A DNA stretch of 64,000 bases from Arenibacterium halophilum (GTDB taxonomy: Bacteria; Pseudomonadota; Alphaproteobacteria; Rhodobacterales; Rhodobacteraceae), in NCBI RefSeq assembly GCF_005938225.1, contig NZ_VCPC01000002.1, forward strand, positions 1 to 64,000, written 5' to 3'. Below, piece after piece: positions 1 to 7,809 of this stretch. A model generated the notes under the pieces. The model had not been told where the DNA came from, searched no databases, and saw nothing but the letters and a program-made list of their open reading frames with translations. The position numbers and the translations under genes were made by a program. Each line of letters opens with the position of its first letter. Within the stretch, counting starts at the first letter, position 1.

Positions 1-233
1 CAAAGTCGGAGAGCCGGGTCGCCAGGGCCTTGATGGATGCGGCCGGCGCTACCGTCTCGGTCGAGCGGCTGCATAGCGCCTGCTACGTCAACGCCATCCC
101 CGGCGACGGGCTGCCGAAGCGGGGAATTGTCAGCGTCTACGTCTACAATGTCCGCAAGAAGATGCCGGCCGGGGCGGGGGAGATCGTTACAGTCTGGGGC
201 GAGGGGTATCGGTATGAGGTGGGGAAGGGGTAA
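1..233 (+). CDS. Winged-helix DNA-binding domain protein, 5'-truncated by window edge
   Basis: The reading frame is open from base 3 (codons AAG TCG GAG) to the TAA at 231-233, so this is the C-terminal end of a longer protein. The last ~45 residues (VYVYNVRKKM, then VTVWGEGYRYEV) match the recognition helix and wing hairpin of OmpR/PhoB-type winged-helix domains, which bind DNA. Whether a receiver domain lies upstream cannot be seen. Short wHTH-only proteins of this kind also occur in alphaproteobacterial prophages and islands, which would fit the accessory genes that follow. An internal TTG/ATG at 30-35 could start a shorter product but lacks a clear ribosome site. Confidence 0.6.
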   Translation, partial: KSESRVARALMDAAGATVSVERLHSACYVNAIPGDGLPKRGIVSVYVYNVRKKMPAGAGEIVTVWGEGYRYEVGKG

Positions 234-418
234 GGCGCTTGCTTATAACGGGCCTACAGGCCTATCTGGCCTTTGATTCTTTCTATCCATGGCAGTGCGG
301 CATCGCGAGCACGCCAGCGGCAGCGCCGGGAAGCGTCGGTCAGCTTGCGGACGTCGGCAATGCGGACGGAGCCGCCATTGGCATATGTAAAGTCAATGGC
401 GGCTTTGAAAAAAGAGAA

Positions 419-1138
419 TTATTCAATTCCGTATGAGAGCACCTCAACGCCACATGTCTCGGCCATAGAAATTGCCAAAGAAGCAGCATCATTGCCTTTG
501 CAGCTCCTCGTAAACCCGCAAATCGCGGCAGAAACGCTTATGTTGGAACAGTTAGAAGCGGAGCCACCTAACGCACGACAAATTCCTTCACCAAGATCAT
601 CGTGGCCGATACTACTGCACTGGTAGAGAGAATTTCCGCCCGCCATACAAATGGCGGTGCCAAGGCTCATCTCTGAGGAGCATTCGTAAGAAGCGTTTCC
701 ACCAGAAATGCAAACTCCCTGAGCATATTTCATCGTTGAGGGGCATTCATAAGAAGCACCCCCGCCTGCGATACAGATGCCAGCACCAAGACTCATTGTA
801 GATGGGCATTCATAAGAAGCGCCTCCGCCTGCGATGCAGACCCCAGCACCGAGACTCATTGTAGATGGGCATTCATAAGAAGCACCTCCGCCTGCGATGC
901 AGATCCCAGCACCGAGACTCATTGTCGTCGGGCATTCATAAGAAGCGCCTCCGCCTGCTTCGCACACCGCGCGGCCCTCAATATTTCCACCCCGTAAAAA
1001 AATTGGCGCTAACATCTGTGATACTTGGCAGAAGTTTACTAATTCATCATGCGACGGCCCGAAGCCGAGGCCGAAGCCGTGCGTGGGCAAAGCTATGGCC
1101 AATACTATGCTGATTGAGCACGTTTTATTCTTAGGCAT
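419..1138 (-). CDS. Secreted Cys-rich protein with 21-residue tandem repeats
   Basis: A 239-residue protein with an N-terminal hydrophobic segment (SISIVLAIALPTHGFG) that looks like a signal peptide, so it is probably exported. Residues ~57-185 are tandem units of 21 residues with the pattern ICIAGGGASYECPSTMSLGAG; about five are nearly identical and two or three more toward the C terminus are degenerate. Each unit has two cysteines ten residues apart, suggesting one disulfide per unit and a repeated extracytoplasmic scaffold. I do not recognise a family. It stands alone, divergent from the acetyltransferase gene, in an AT-richer neighbourhood. Function unknown; the repeat pattern and frame make a real gene likely. 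Confidence 0.65.
   Translation of the reverse strand: MPKNKTCSISIVLAIALPTHGFGLGFGPSHDELVNFCQVSQMLAPIFLRGGNIEGRAVCEAGGGASYECPTTMSLGAGICIAGGGASYECPSTMSLGAGVCIAGGGASYECPSTMSLGAGICIAGGGASYECPSTMKYAQGVCISGGNASYECSSEMSLGTAICMAGGNSLYQCSSIGHDDLGEGICRALGGSASNCSNISVSAAICGFTRSCKGNDAASLAISMAETCGVEVLSYGIE
678..992 (-). repeat. 63-bp in-frame tandem repeat, about five copies
   Basis: On the plus strand units begin at 678, 741, 804, 867 and 930, exactly 63 bp apart, each starting near GGGCATTCATAAGAAGC. The units at 741, 804 and 867 are almost identical, with only a few, largely synonymous, differences; the outer units at 678 and 930 are more divergent. All lie in frame within the Cys-rich secreted protein gene. 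The near-identity points to recent expansion, so copy number may vary between strains. Confidence 0.9.
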
Positions 1139-1566
1139 TCAAGAACCTCAAAACTGAATCGGCTTGCACATATCGAGCTCACCACCCTTGGAGGCATGAT
1201 AGAGAAAGTGGCGTTCTACAACACACGGTTTTGGGGTGTGCGCCAGGTATCTCGCTCAACGCTACCGTTATCATCGGCTTTTTTGAAAGCGGCTATCCGC
1301 AAAATGCCCCATTCGGCAAGCAGGGCTTGAGGCGGTCATGCGGAGTTGAGGCGACCTGAGGCACCACCCAAGGTTAGCAATATGACAATTGCGACCCGAA
1401 GTTGCCGTTCTATCCCTATGATCATCGATGCGGTGCAGCTTACTCGAACCGGCCGTTCGTGTGTCGCGCAGCATTCTCCTACGCCTAAGGGTAAGGTGAG
1501 CGAAAAACACTGATGTTGCGGGCAAACGCGGCATAGGTAAGCTACCGTCAGCGAGAGTTAGGAAGC
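1139..1566. other. Gene-free stretch with a decayed dispersed repeat
   Basis: No convincing gene is present; the short open frames here lack ribosome sites and family resemblance. Bases 1438-1474 (GCTTACTCGAACCGGCC then a GCAGCAT end) align with 4393-4430 elsewhere in the accessory block, indicating a dispersed, decayed non-coding element. The ribosome site of the downstream acetyltransferase gene (TAGGAAGC) lies just before 1567. Confidence 0.5.
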
Positions 1567-2010
1567 ATGATTAAGATCAGGGACGCAATGGCTGCCGATG
1601 CTGCTGAGGCGGTGAATGCCCTTCGCCGCTCAATCACCGAACTCTGCGTGGAAGATCATCAGAACGATCCAGCCGAAATTGAAAGTTGGCTCAGCAACAA
1701 GACCGTCGAGACTTGGCGCCAGTGGATTGCGCGAGATGATTCCGTGGTGCTGGTCGCCGAGCGGGATAGAGCGATTATTGGAGTTGGGATGGCTGCTCTG
1801 AGCGGCTACATCCTTTTAAACTATGTCCATCCCGAGGCCCGTTTTAGTGGCGTCAGCAAAGCTATTCTCTCAAGCCTCGAGGAGGTCTTACGCATCCGAG
1901 GCATCCGGTGCTGCCGTCTGGACAGCACTATTACGGCCCAATCTTTCTACGAAAGCCGCGGATTCCAGTCAGCAAGCTGTGATAGGCTCTCGCTTTCAAA
2001 GTCCTTGTAG
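1567..2010 (+). CDS. GNAT-family N-acetyltransferase
   Basis: A 147-residue protein of the size of a single GNAT domain. It opens with IKIRDAMAADAAEAVNALRRS, the usual first strand and helix, has the central strand region VVLVAERDRAIIGVGMAA, then YVHPEARFSGVSKAIL occupying the acetyl-CoA pyrophosphate loop position, and ends with AQSFYESRGFQSA, the typical C-terminal 'FYEKxGF' motif. GNAT enzymes transfer acetyl from acetyl-CoA to amines; the substrate cannot be told. The loop R-x-x-G-x-G/A is degenerate (RFSGVSKA). Start is set by the ribosome site TAGGAAGC 1-8 bases upstream. It has no operon partner. Confidence 0.8.
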   Translation: MIKIRDAMAADAAEAVNALRRSITELCVEDHQNDPAEIESWLSNKTVETWRQWIARDDSVVLVAERDRAIIGVGMAALSGYILLNYVHPEARFSGVSKAILSSLEEVLRIRGIRCCRLDSTITAQSFYESRGFQSASCDRLSLSKSL

Positions 2011-2286
2011 TTGCGAGCTTATCAGGGCTCAGGGCAGTCAGGCGGTAGCCCGCCGATCAGCACCCGCAACTTGATTTGGTCTTCGTTGCAACCGGCCCAG
2101 AGCGGACCTTCTGGCCACCAACGGATGCCGCAGCGTAGCTTCCCCGAAGCGGACACACGCGGTTGCCCGCAGCATCGGCTGGCACCGGAGGTCCCCATGC
2201 GGAACCATTCTGTCTTTCGCCGCGCGCGCTGGATTCTCGCCGCAGCTGTAGACACCATTGAAAGTCGGCCGTAAAGAGAAGGTACG

Positions 2287-2697
2287 ATGGCAACCAAAGC
2301 GCAGATAATCGCTAACCTCGACTGGCTTACCGAACGCATCTCTAACCGCGTTTGGACAATATCGGCCGGCATTGTTGTGATCTCGCTCGCCTATGTTGTT
2401 GAAGGAAGTGGTTCAAATGGCGTTGCCTTTTTAGAACCCGAGCAAGTTTCACTCCCAGCCGCAATCGCGCTTCTATCGTTGCTGTTCGATATGCTTCAAT
2501 ATGTTTTTGGTACGAAGTCGCATACACGCATCTTGGTAAGGATGGAGGCTGAAGACCAAGTGGACGCGAAATTTGATACTACTGAAATCTACTATCGAGC
2601 GCAAAAATTGAGCTTTTTCGCGAAGATTGGCTGCTGTATCACTGCGTCCGTCTGGATGATCCTGCTCATCTTCATTCGAGTTTTGGAGCTGATGTGA
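2287..2697 (+). CDS. Small membrane protein of unknown function
   Basis: A 136-residue protein with three likely membrane segments: residues ~20-38 (VWTISAGIVVISLAYVV), ~53-72 (LPAAIALLSLLFDMLQYVF) and ~113-135 (CCITASVWMILLIFIRVLEL). Between the second and third is a charged stretch (~75-105). The start ATG follows a good ribosome site (GAGAAGG). Its stop overlaps the GTG start of the next gene (GTGA at 2694-2697), so the two are almost certainly co-translated. I do not recognise a family. The first ~20 residues look like an amphipathic helix. A role as membrane partner of the following exported protein is inference from the coupling only. Confidence 0.6.
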   Translation: MATKAQIIANLDWLTERISNRVWTISAGIVVISLAYVVEGSGSNGVAFLEPEQVSLPAAIALLSLLFDMLQYVFGTKSHTRILVRMEAEDQVDAKFDTTEIYYRAQKLSFFAKIGCCITASVWMILLIFIRVLELM

Positions 2698-3401
2698 TTC
2701 TGGCCTTGAACTTAAGAGCTCTTCCGAATTTCCAGTGGGCAATACTCGGCTGCGCTTGCATCTTGATTGTATCGGGATCTCCTGACCCGGCCCGAAGTCA
2801 AGGTGACACGGATTGGGGAGGGCCGAGGGATTTGCTATCGCTAGAGGACATTAAAGGGAGAATGGAAGAGCAAGCCGCGACGCTCAACCCTTATGCTTCA
2901 CTACTAAACGATCCCGACCCAGCACGCAGCTTGGCGGCGATGCAAATCCTGATGGAAAGCGGAGACGAAGCACTTGTAAACATCGCTCTCGAGTTCGGCT
3001 TGCTGTCGGCAGACACAAATGTCCAGAAATTAGCATTGGACTCCTATTTGGCGACTGAACCTGTATTGTCGATAGTATTAGATGGCTCTAGCGTGAATGT
3101 GAGTGATTTCTCGGAAGCTTTGACTGGTGGTCGTGCCGGTGGCCATTTGAGTGGAGCTGTCGATGCCAATGGGATCGGAACTTTCGAAGTTCGAGTCGGG
3201 GAATATGATAGTTCACAGAACTGCTTCTTGCTAGGAGGACTCGACACCTGTCTGCTAATTACCACTCCGAGTAACGTAAATTTTACGCACCCTTTGATTA
3301 GGGGAAGTCTTTCGATTACGCCTGAGGGCACCTTGGCCGGCGATGTCCGCATCGGAGATTTTGGCGAAAACATCCCGATGGTAATCAATATTCTGGATTA
3401 G
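2694..3401 (+). CDS. Exported protein of unknown function, GTG start
   Basis: A 235-residue protein beginning at a GTG that overlaps the upstream stop by four bases. Residues ~15-35 (WAILGCACILIVSG) are a signal peptide or membrane anchor. Residues ~45-130 are helical, with a short stretch resembling a HEAT-like pair (PARSLAAMQILMESGDEALVNIALEFG), and residues ~135-235 read as beta-rich (repeated S/T, G and D, including a Cys pair NCFLLGGLDTC that may form a disulfide). No known domain is recognised. The coupling to the small membrane protein suggests the two act together at the envelope; this is inference. Confidence 0.6.
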   Translation: MILALNLRALPNFQWAILGCACILIVSGSPDPARSQGDTDWGGPRDLLSLEDIKGRMEEQAATLNPYASLLNDPDPARSLAAMQILMESGDEALVNIALEFGLLSADTNVQKLALDSYLATEPVLSIVLDGSSVNVSDFSEALTGGRAGGHLSGAVDANGIGTFEVRVGEYDSSQNCFLLGGLDTCLLITTPSNVNFTHPLIRGSLSITPEGTLAGDVRIGDFGENIPMVINILD

Positions 3402-3956
3402 TTTACTCGGCTGAGAGCTCTTCTTATCTGTGTCCGGGGCAGCATTGTATCGTGCGTCCGAAAATTTCGGTTGACAAGCTGAACTCTCCTACGAGAGATT
3501 TTTTGTTAAACGCGCCCGAGGTCCGGTCTGGGCGGTCCTCGATGGCACGCACTTCGCTGCACTTGCGAACGGCGAATTCGGCGACACGGTCGGTAGGGCT
3601 CGAAGCGGTCATGTGGCGACGCAGCGGTTTGAGCGCCGTGCCGACAGCGTCGGCCGTTGCTCCCGACCCTTGGCGGACCTTCGGTCCTGGCGCAGCAGGT
3701 GGTCGGTTTCGGCCCATAGGCGACGTTCATCTTGGTTGCGGTCGCTGCGGTGCAGCTTCCGGAGAGCTGACCTTCGTATGGCCTACGCCGGCTCATTGGC
3801 GGCATACTTCGCAGCGCTTCAAAAAGCCCCCAATAGTCAATATTTGGTGGGGAGATACCATCCGGGGCTGACCAGCCTGAAGCGGATATGATCTGCATTT
3901 GCGGCGACGGATGTTGGTGAGGTGAGCAAGCGGTTGGCTGTCTCTTCCCTAAATGC
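3402..3956. other. Gene-free stretch; weak terminator and decayed non-coding sequence
   Basis: No supported gene. A weak terminator-like hairpin sits at 3484-3503 (CTCTC, loop CCTA, GAGAG followed by ATTTTTTG), about 80 bases after the preceding coupled pair. Bases ~3530-3790 are GC-richer and, on the minus strand, contain phrases such as ATGACCGCTTCGAGCC and GCTGCACCGCAGC that recur in altered form in other spacers of this accessory block. I read this as degenerate dispersed repeat rather than coding DNA. Confidence 0.4.
3484..3503 (+). terminator. Weak hairpin plus T-run
   Basis: A five-base stem CTCTC/GAGAG with a short loop is followed by ATTTTTTG. It could end the transcript of the 2287-3401 gene pair. 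The stem is short, so confidence is low. Confidence 0.35.
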
Positions 3957-4262
3957 GTGCAAACGAGTAAACCTAACCCTTCGGCTCCTACCGCGATTGG
4001 CTTAGGATGTAATTTCATCGGCAGAGAGGTCAAGTACTTGTCACATAACGGTAAATTCTGGATAGACGGTGGGTATATCTATGGCCCCGAAATGTCTGGT
4101 AAGTTTTGGATTGATGATGGGTGGATCTGGGGTCCAAAAAATAGCGGAAAATATTGGATTGACGACAACTGGATCTGGGGACCAAAAAACGGGGGCAAAT
4201 TCTGGATCGCCGACGGGTGGATTTGGGGGCCGAGCCACCTCCGCATTCCGTGGCTTGATTGA
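3957..4262 (+). CDS. Trp-rich 16-residue tandem-repeat protein
   Basis: A 101-residue product with GTG as the only usable start in this frame (next upstream stop is at 3918-3920; the nearby ATG at 3953 is out of frame and stops at once). After ~30 N-terminal residues come four tandem 16-residue units of pattern GKFWIDDGWIWGPKNS, ending SHLRIPWLD. The regular W/aromatic-I-x-D-x-x-I-x-G-P spacing suggests short beta hairpins stacking into a repeat fold. There is no signal peptide, so it is probably cytoplasmic. No family is recognised and no clear ribosome site is seen. The repeats are conserved in protein but vary at synonymous positions, which supports real translation. Confidence 0.6.
   Translation: MQTSKPNPSAPTAIGLGCNFIGREVKYLSHNGKFWIDGGYIYGPEMSGKFWIDDGWIWGPKNSGKYWIDDNWIWGPKNGGKFWIADGWIWGPSHLRIPWLD
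4050..4234 (+). repeat. 48-bp in-frame repeat, four units
   Basis: Units start at 4050, 4098, 4146 and 4194, exactly 48 bp apart; the last is shortened. The glycine-lysine-phenylalanine opening is written with different codons in each unit (GGT/GGA/GGC, TTC/TTT/TAT), while the encoded residues are largely kept. This is older and selectively maintained compared with the near-identical 63-bp repeat at 678-992. Confidence 0.85.
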
Positions 4263-4461
4263 CTTCTCTCTCCCAACACGGTCTCGTCCATTGGACCCAA
4301 ATGACGAGGTAGTCGTCCCGCTTCCATGGCAAACGGAACATGTTATTCGGACCTGACCTGCCTTTCTTCGGGTTGGTTGACCCTGGTGTACGGCTTGCTC
4401 AAACCGGCCATTGGTGAGACCTTGCAGCATGGTCTGGAAAGCCAAAGTCGGAAGAGCAGCC

Positions 4462-6939
4462 TCACTGAGCCGCTGCCGCCGCGAACTCAAATTGAGCCTC
4501 GCAGCCGTCATGAGCGCAGACTGGCTTTTTCAGCGTGAAGGGCCGCTGGAATTTCGTTCGGCTACACTTCTTGCATGCAAACTGGCTGCGGAAATTTTTG
4601 AACTCCTCCCAGCGCGCTTTCTCGTCACCCATCGAACCGTCCCCGTAGGGCCCGTCTTGGAAGTGGCTGCCAAAGTTCTCGATCTCACCTTTCACCAAAC
4701 TGTCGAGGAACCGGTTGTTGACGCCCGGCACCAGCGTCGGCACTAGCTTGGCATCCTTGAGCAGGCCTGCAAGCGCCGAAGCCAACTCGCTGCGTTCGTA
4801 TGAGTAGGCCCTCTCTAGCGGTCGGATGCGGACGCTGACACCGAAATCCCGACAGATGCCGAGAAGCCATTCCTCCTCGGCCTGGCGCATCTCGTTGGCT
4901 GCCGACTCGCCCTCCGCCCAACGCGCCTCAATCATCTCATCACTGACCTTATGATCGGCGAAACGCGGCCCGTAGGCCGGGTCGAGACCAATGATTCGGG
5001 TGAAGTGCCACGTCTTCGCTTCAAGCTGATCCTTCAGATAATTGAAGAACCGCTCGTCGTGAGTGGTGATCAGGATCTGGCAGTCACCGAACATAGTGGC
5101 GATGAGTCCGGCGATAGTGCGCCTGTGATCCGCATCATAGGAGGTTACGATGTCGTCGAGCGCGATGATGGGCGCGCGTGCATTAAATTGCTTGATCGCC
5201 GCCATGCGCAACGCGAGCGCCACCGAATGGATCTGTGAGTCGCTCAAGTAGCCGCCCGGCTGCACGCCCGTGCGGTTCTTGGCGAAATCGATCAGGAGGT
5301 TGAGCCGCTGCTGGTTTGTGTCTTCTTCCGCCGGCAGCTCCAGCCGGATCAGTGTGGCGCCAGCGCCCTGGATCAGCTTGTAAATATCGTTCATCGGCGC
5401 CTGAAGCTTGTCGAGCAGGGCCTGTACCTTCTTGCGGATCTCGGCCGAGACAGTCGTCGCCTGCGCCATCAAAGCGCCGGAGAGTTTCCCCAGTTCATCT
5501 TGCGTCCGCAGCGCGAGGTCCCGCTCGGTCTGTAACTCCAGAAACCGATCGATCTTCGCTTTGGCCTTGATGTAAGTGTGGTCGCCTTGCTTCGACTCGA
5601 TGTCCGCTATAGCCTGATCGAGCGTGACGAGCAGCTTGGCAATCGCCGCGACAATATCAGTCGAGGCCGGAATGGCGCTCTCAGGCCAGCTGGCGATGGC
5701 TGCTTGATAGGCGGTAAGATCAGCTTTCAGTGCCGCCTCGTTGTCGCCGAGGTGTCCAATCAACCCCGGTAGCGCCGCTACCAACTGGGTATGGGCCTTG
5801 GTCGCCGCAGTCTTAGCCTCGTCGAGCGCCTTCTTGGCGGCAGCGTAGTCAGCCAACTCCTCAAGATGCTTGGTGATGTGATCTCGGATCGTCTCAGCGC
5901 TACCAGCCGCCGTGTCCGCGACAGGTGTCGAGCAGATGGGGCAACTGTCAGGTGCCGACACCCCTTCGGCAAAAAGCGGCTCCGCGGCTTTCCACAAAAC
6001 TTGAAACACGGTGCTCGCCGCCTTGCCGCGCTCTTCGGTTTCTTTACTCTCAGCCGCCGCCAGGACCGCGACAGCCGCGTCAAAGGTCGGAATCGCACCA
6101 CTGACGACTGCCTCGCCGCTCTCCGTGTCCGTCGTCTCCGCCCGCAAAGCGGCAGCCGCATTGCGGATCTGGCGCAGGCCTGCAAGCCCGATCTTGTTTT
6201 CCTCAGCCTTGGCGCGCGATTCCAGTTCGAGATAGGCCAGATCGCCGGCCGCCAGCGCCGCCAGCACTAGCGACGGATCGAGTGGCGCCAGCACCAGCGT
6301 GTTGGCGTGGGAGAGCATTGCCGCCGCATCCCAGGTTTTCACCGCCTGGGCCGTCTCCTTGGCTAGCTGGGTGTCCACGCGCCGCAGCGCCGTCTCGTCC
6401 TCGGCGGCGGCCTTCACCTGCGTGCGCAGCGAGCGAATGTTCTTCTGCACCTCAACTAGCGGGCCGAGCTGCAGCCAATTGGCGACATCCGTGTAGCGCT
6501 GTTCGGGAGTGTGGATTTCGACGAACGTGCGCAGCGTATGCCCGCGGATGATCGGCGGCACCGCGAAGCAGTCGTTCACAGTCGCGGCCACCGCCGGTAT
6601 AGGTCGTTTCGCCCCCGTCGCCGCTCGGCTGCCGTTGGTGACTTCCTTGCCCAAGACCGCGCCGATCGTAACCGCCGCCACAATCTTCGCCTCCTCAGCC
6701 AGATTGTGCGCCAGCGCCACGGGTCCAGCCTGGTTGTTGATTGCGCGCTTCCCGAGCCTTTCGAGCGTGCCGTCCTTTGAGAACATGAATTCCAGCGCAT
6801 CGATGACGCTGGATTTGCCGCGCCCGTTCGGCGCGAAGATCGCTAGGCAACGCTTCTTGCTGAAATCGAACGTCTTCGGTTGGAGATATGCGCGAAACCC
6901 AGAAAGGCTCAAGGATTGAAGGAAGTAAGGATCAGTCAT
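4462..6939 (-). CDS. SMC/RecF-like AAA ATPase with zinc hook-like CxxC and C-terminal zinc ribbon
   Basis: An 825-residue ATPase of the Rad50/SMC/RecF group. Seen: Walker A APNGRGKSS (36-44); long helical, Ala/Glu/Lys-rich arms flanking a central DSCPIC motif (~331-336) like a Rad50 zinc hook; ABC signature YLSDSQ (~564-569); Walker B IIALDD (~591-596); H-loop ITTHD (~624-628). A ~190-residue C-terminal extension ends with CKKC (~789-792) and CAHDGC (~808-813), probably a zinc ribbon. I chose the ATG at 6939 (MTDPYF) because it overlaps the upstream small gene's stop by eight bases (ATGACTGA); an in-frame ATG at 6981 gives 839 residues. Such stand-alone ATPases act on DNA ends or in anti-phage systems; the role here is unknown. 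No nuclease partner is adjacent. Confidence 0.85.
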   Translation of the reverse strand: MTDPYFLQSLSLSGFRAYLQPKTFDFSKKRCLAIFAPNGRGKSSVIDALEFMFSKDGTLERLGKRAINNQAGPVALAHNLAEEAKIVAAVTIGAVLGKEVTNGSRAATGAKRPIPAVAATVNDCFAVPPIIRGHTLRTFVEIHTPEQRYTDVANWLQLGPLVEVQKNIRSLRTQVKAAAEDETALRRVDTQLAKETAQAVKTWDAAAMLSHANTLVLAPLDPSLVLAALAAGDLAYLELESRAKAEENKIGLAGLRQIRNAAAALRAETTDTESGEAVVSGAIPTFDAAVAVLAAAESKETEERGKAASTVFQVLWKAAEPLFAEGVSAPDSCPICSTPVADTAAGSAETIRDHITKHLEELADYAAAKKALDEAKTAATKAHTQLVAALPGLIGHLGDNEAALKADLTAYQAAIASWPESAIPASTDIVAAIAKLLVTLDQAIADIESKQGDHTYIKAKAKIDRFLELQTERDLALRTQDELGKLSGALMAQATTVSAEIRKKVQALLDKLQAPMNDIYKLIQGAGATLIRLELPAEEDTNQQRLNLLIDFAKNRTGVQPGGYLSDSQIHSVALALRMAAIKQFNARAPIIALDDIVTSYDADHRRTIAGLIATMFGDCQILITTHDERFFNYLKDQLEAKTWHFTRIIGLDPAYGPRFADHKVSDEMIEARWAEGESAANEMRQAEEEWLLGICRDFGVSVRIRPLERAYSYERSELASALAGLLKDAKLVPTLVPGVNNRFLDSLVKGEIENFGSHFQDGPYGDGSMGDEKARWEEFKNFRSQFACKKCSRTKFQRPFTLKKPVCAHDGCEAQFEFAAAAAQ

Positions 6940-7234
6940 TCGCCACCTCAGGTTTGGGAGGATTGGCACGTTCGCTCGCAAGTTTCAGGATCGCATCCTT
7001 GGCGTGAGTTACGGCATTCTGCGCTGGCGCCGCTTTCAGGATGTGAGACCCCAGGATGTCCGCCAATTCGACATCGACACCTTCATTTGCCTTAAGATTC
7101 TCTCCTAGTGCTATAAGAAATACGTCCGGCGTATCCGCCGTTTCTGCCCGGTCTTCCACGCGCACGTCCCCCAAGTTATTGCGCTCGAAGATACAGTCAG
7201 AACGTCCGCACAAGAAATGAAATTTTCTCCTCAT
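6932..7234 (-). CDS. Small protein translationally coupled to the SMC-like ATPase
   Basis: About 100 residues from the ATG at 7234 (MRRKFHFLCGRSDC); the frame stays open upstream to 7306. Its TGA overlaps the start of the ATPase gene by eight bases, so the two are a translationally coupled unit. The sequence has two early cysteines, an acidic middle and a Lys/Ala-rich C-terminal helix. No family is recognised. Small genes directly before SMC-like ATPases occur as middle components of ABC-three-component and similar systems, but the third component is not visible here, so that link is speculative. No strong ribosome site supports the exact start. Confidence 0.5.
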   Translation of the reverse strand: MRRKFHFLCGRSDCIFERNNLGDVRVEDRAETADTPDVFLIALGENLKANEGVDVELADILGSHILKAAPAQNAVTHAKDAILKLASERANPPKPEVAND

Positions 7235-7809
7235 TCGGGTCGATCTCAATTCGCTAATGCCGCGAGGCAATCGAACGGCCGAAATCACAGGACATGCGGC
7301 TGCCACGCCGCATTGCCTTTCGTCTGATTTCAGCCCTGCGACTAATTTCGGGGCAGGTCTACGTGGCTACCAATGTCCGCTTCCGCCGAAGACCGGCGGC
7401 TTCTTTGCGACCGCAATGAAAGTCCGCTTTCCGCCCATAGTAGGCGCTCATCTCGGAAGCTGCGGATTCTTCGTAGACGACTGCCAAAGAACACAGAAAC
7501 CACAGTGTCTGAAGGGTGCACTAGGTCTCACGCTTTCAGTCGAGCGGGTGAGATCACCTGAGGCCAGTACTCCTTCTGAGCGCGGGTAGCTCAGTGGTGG
7601 CGGCCCAATCGATATGAGGCTTGAGTTGCAATGAAATTTTAAGGGGCAGTTTTACGCATAAATCTGTTGGCACTTGAAGCTCTAACTCATTGATTAATAT
7701 AATGCAGTATGTTGACGCTTTTGTGGTGTAAGTATTTGAAATATAACAGATGTGGTGTTTCTCAAGGGATCGCCAGAATCGAAACGGCCCCTTGGCCAAG
7801 AGGCATACG
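7235..7809. other. Gene-free stretch at the end of the accessory block
   Basis: No supported gene. Bases ~7370-7500 contain AATGTCCGCTTCCGCC and GTCCGCTTTCCGCCC phrases typical, as I recall, of a decayed intergenic repeat common in alphaproteobacteria. Bases 7580-7600 (GCGCGGGTAGCTCAGTGG) resemble the 5' end of a tRNA but do not continue into a D-stem or anticodon arm. Bases ~7610-7750 are AT-rich and may carry the promoter of the phosphatase gene, whose ribosome site (AAGAGG) precedes 7810. Confidence 0.4.

Noticed and set aside
678-992. CRISPR array
   Set aside because: The 63-bp units have no distinct spacers and are a coding tandem repeat.
1271-1534. 87-residue minus-strand frame
   Set aside because: Lies in decayed repeat sequence, no ribosome site, no resemblance to known proteins.
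2022-2372. 116-residue minus-strand frame before the small membrane protein gene
   Set aside because: Overlaps the start of a better supported gene and shows no coding character.
7257-7589. 110-residue plus-strand frame next to the ATPase operon
   Set aside because: Runs through relic-like spacer sequence, starts opposite the coupled small gene, no ribosome site.
7577-7600. Functional tRNA gene
   Set aside because: Only the first ~18 bases fit; no cloverleaf can be drawn with the following sequence.
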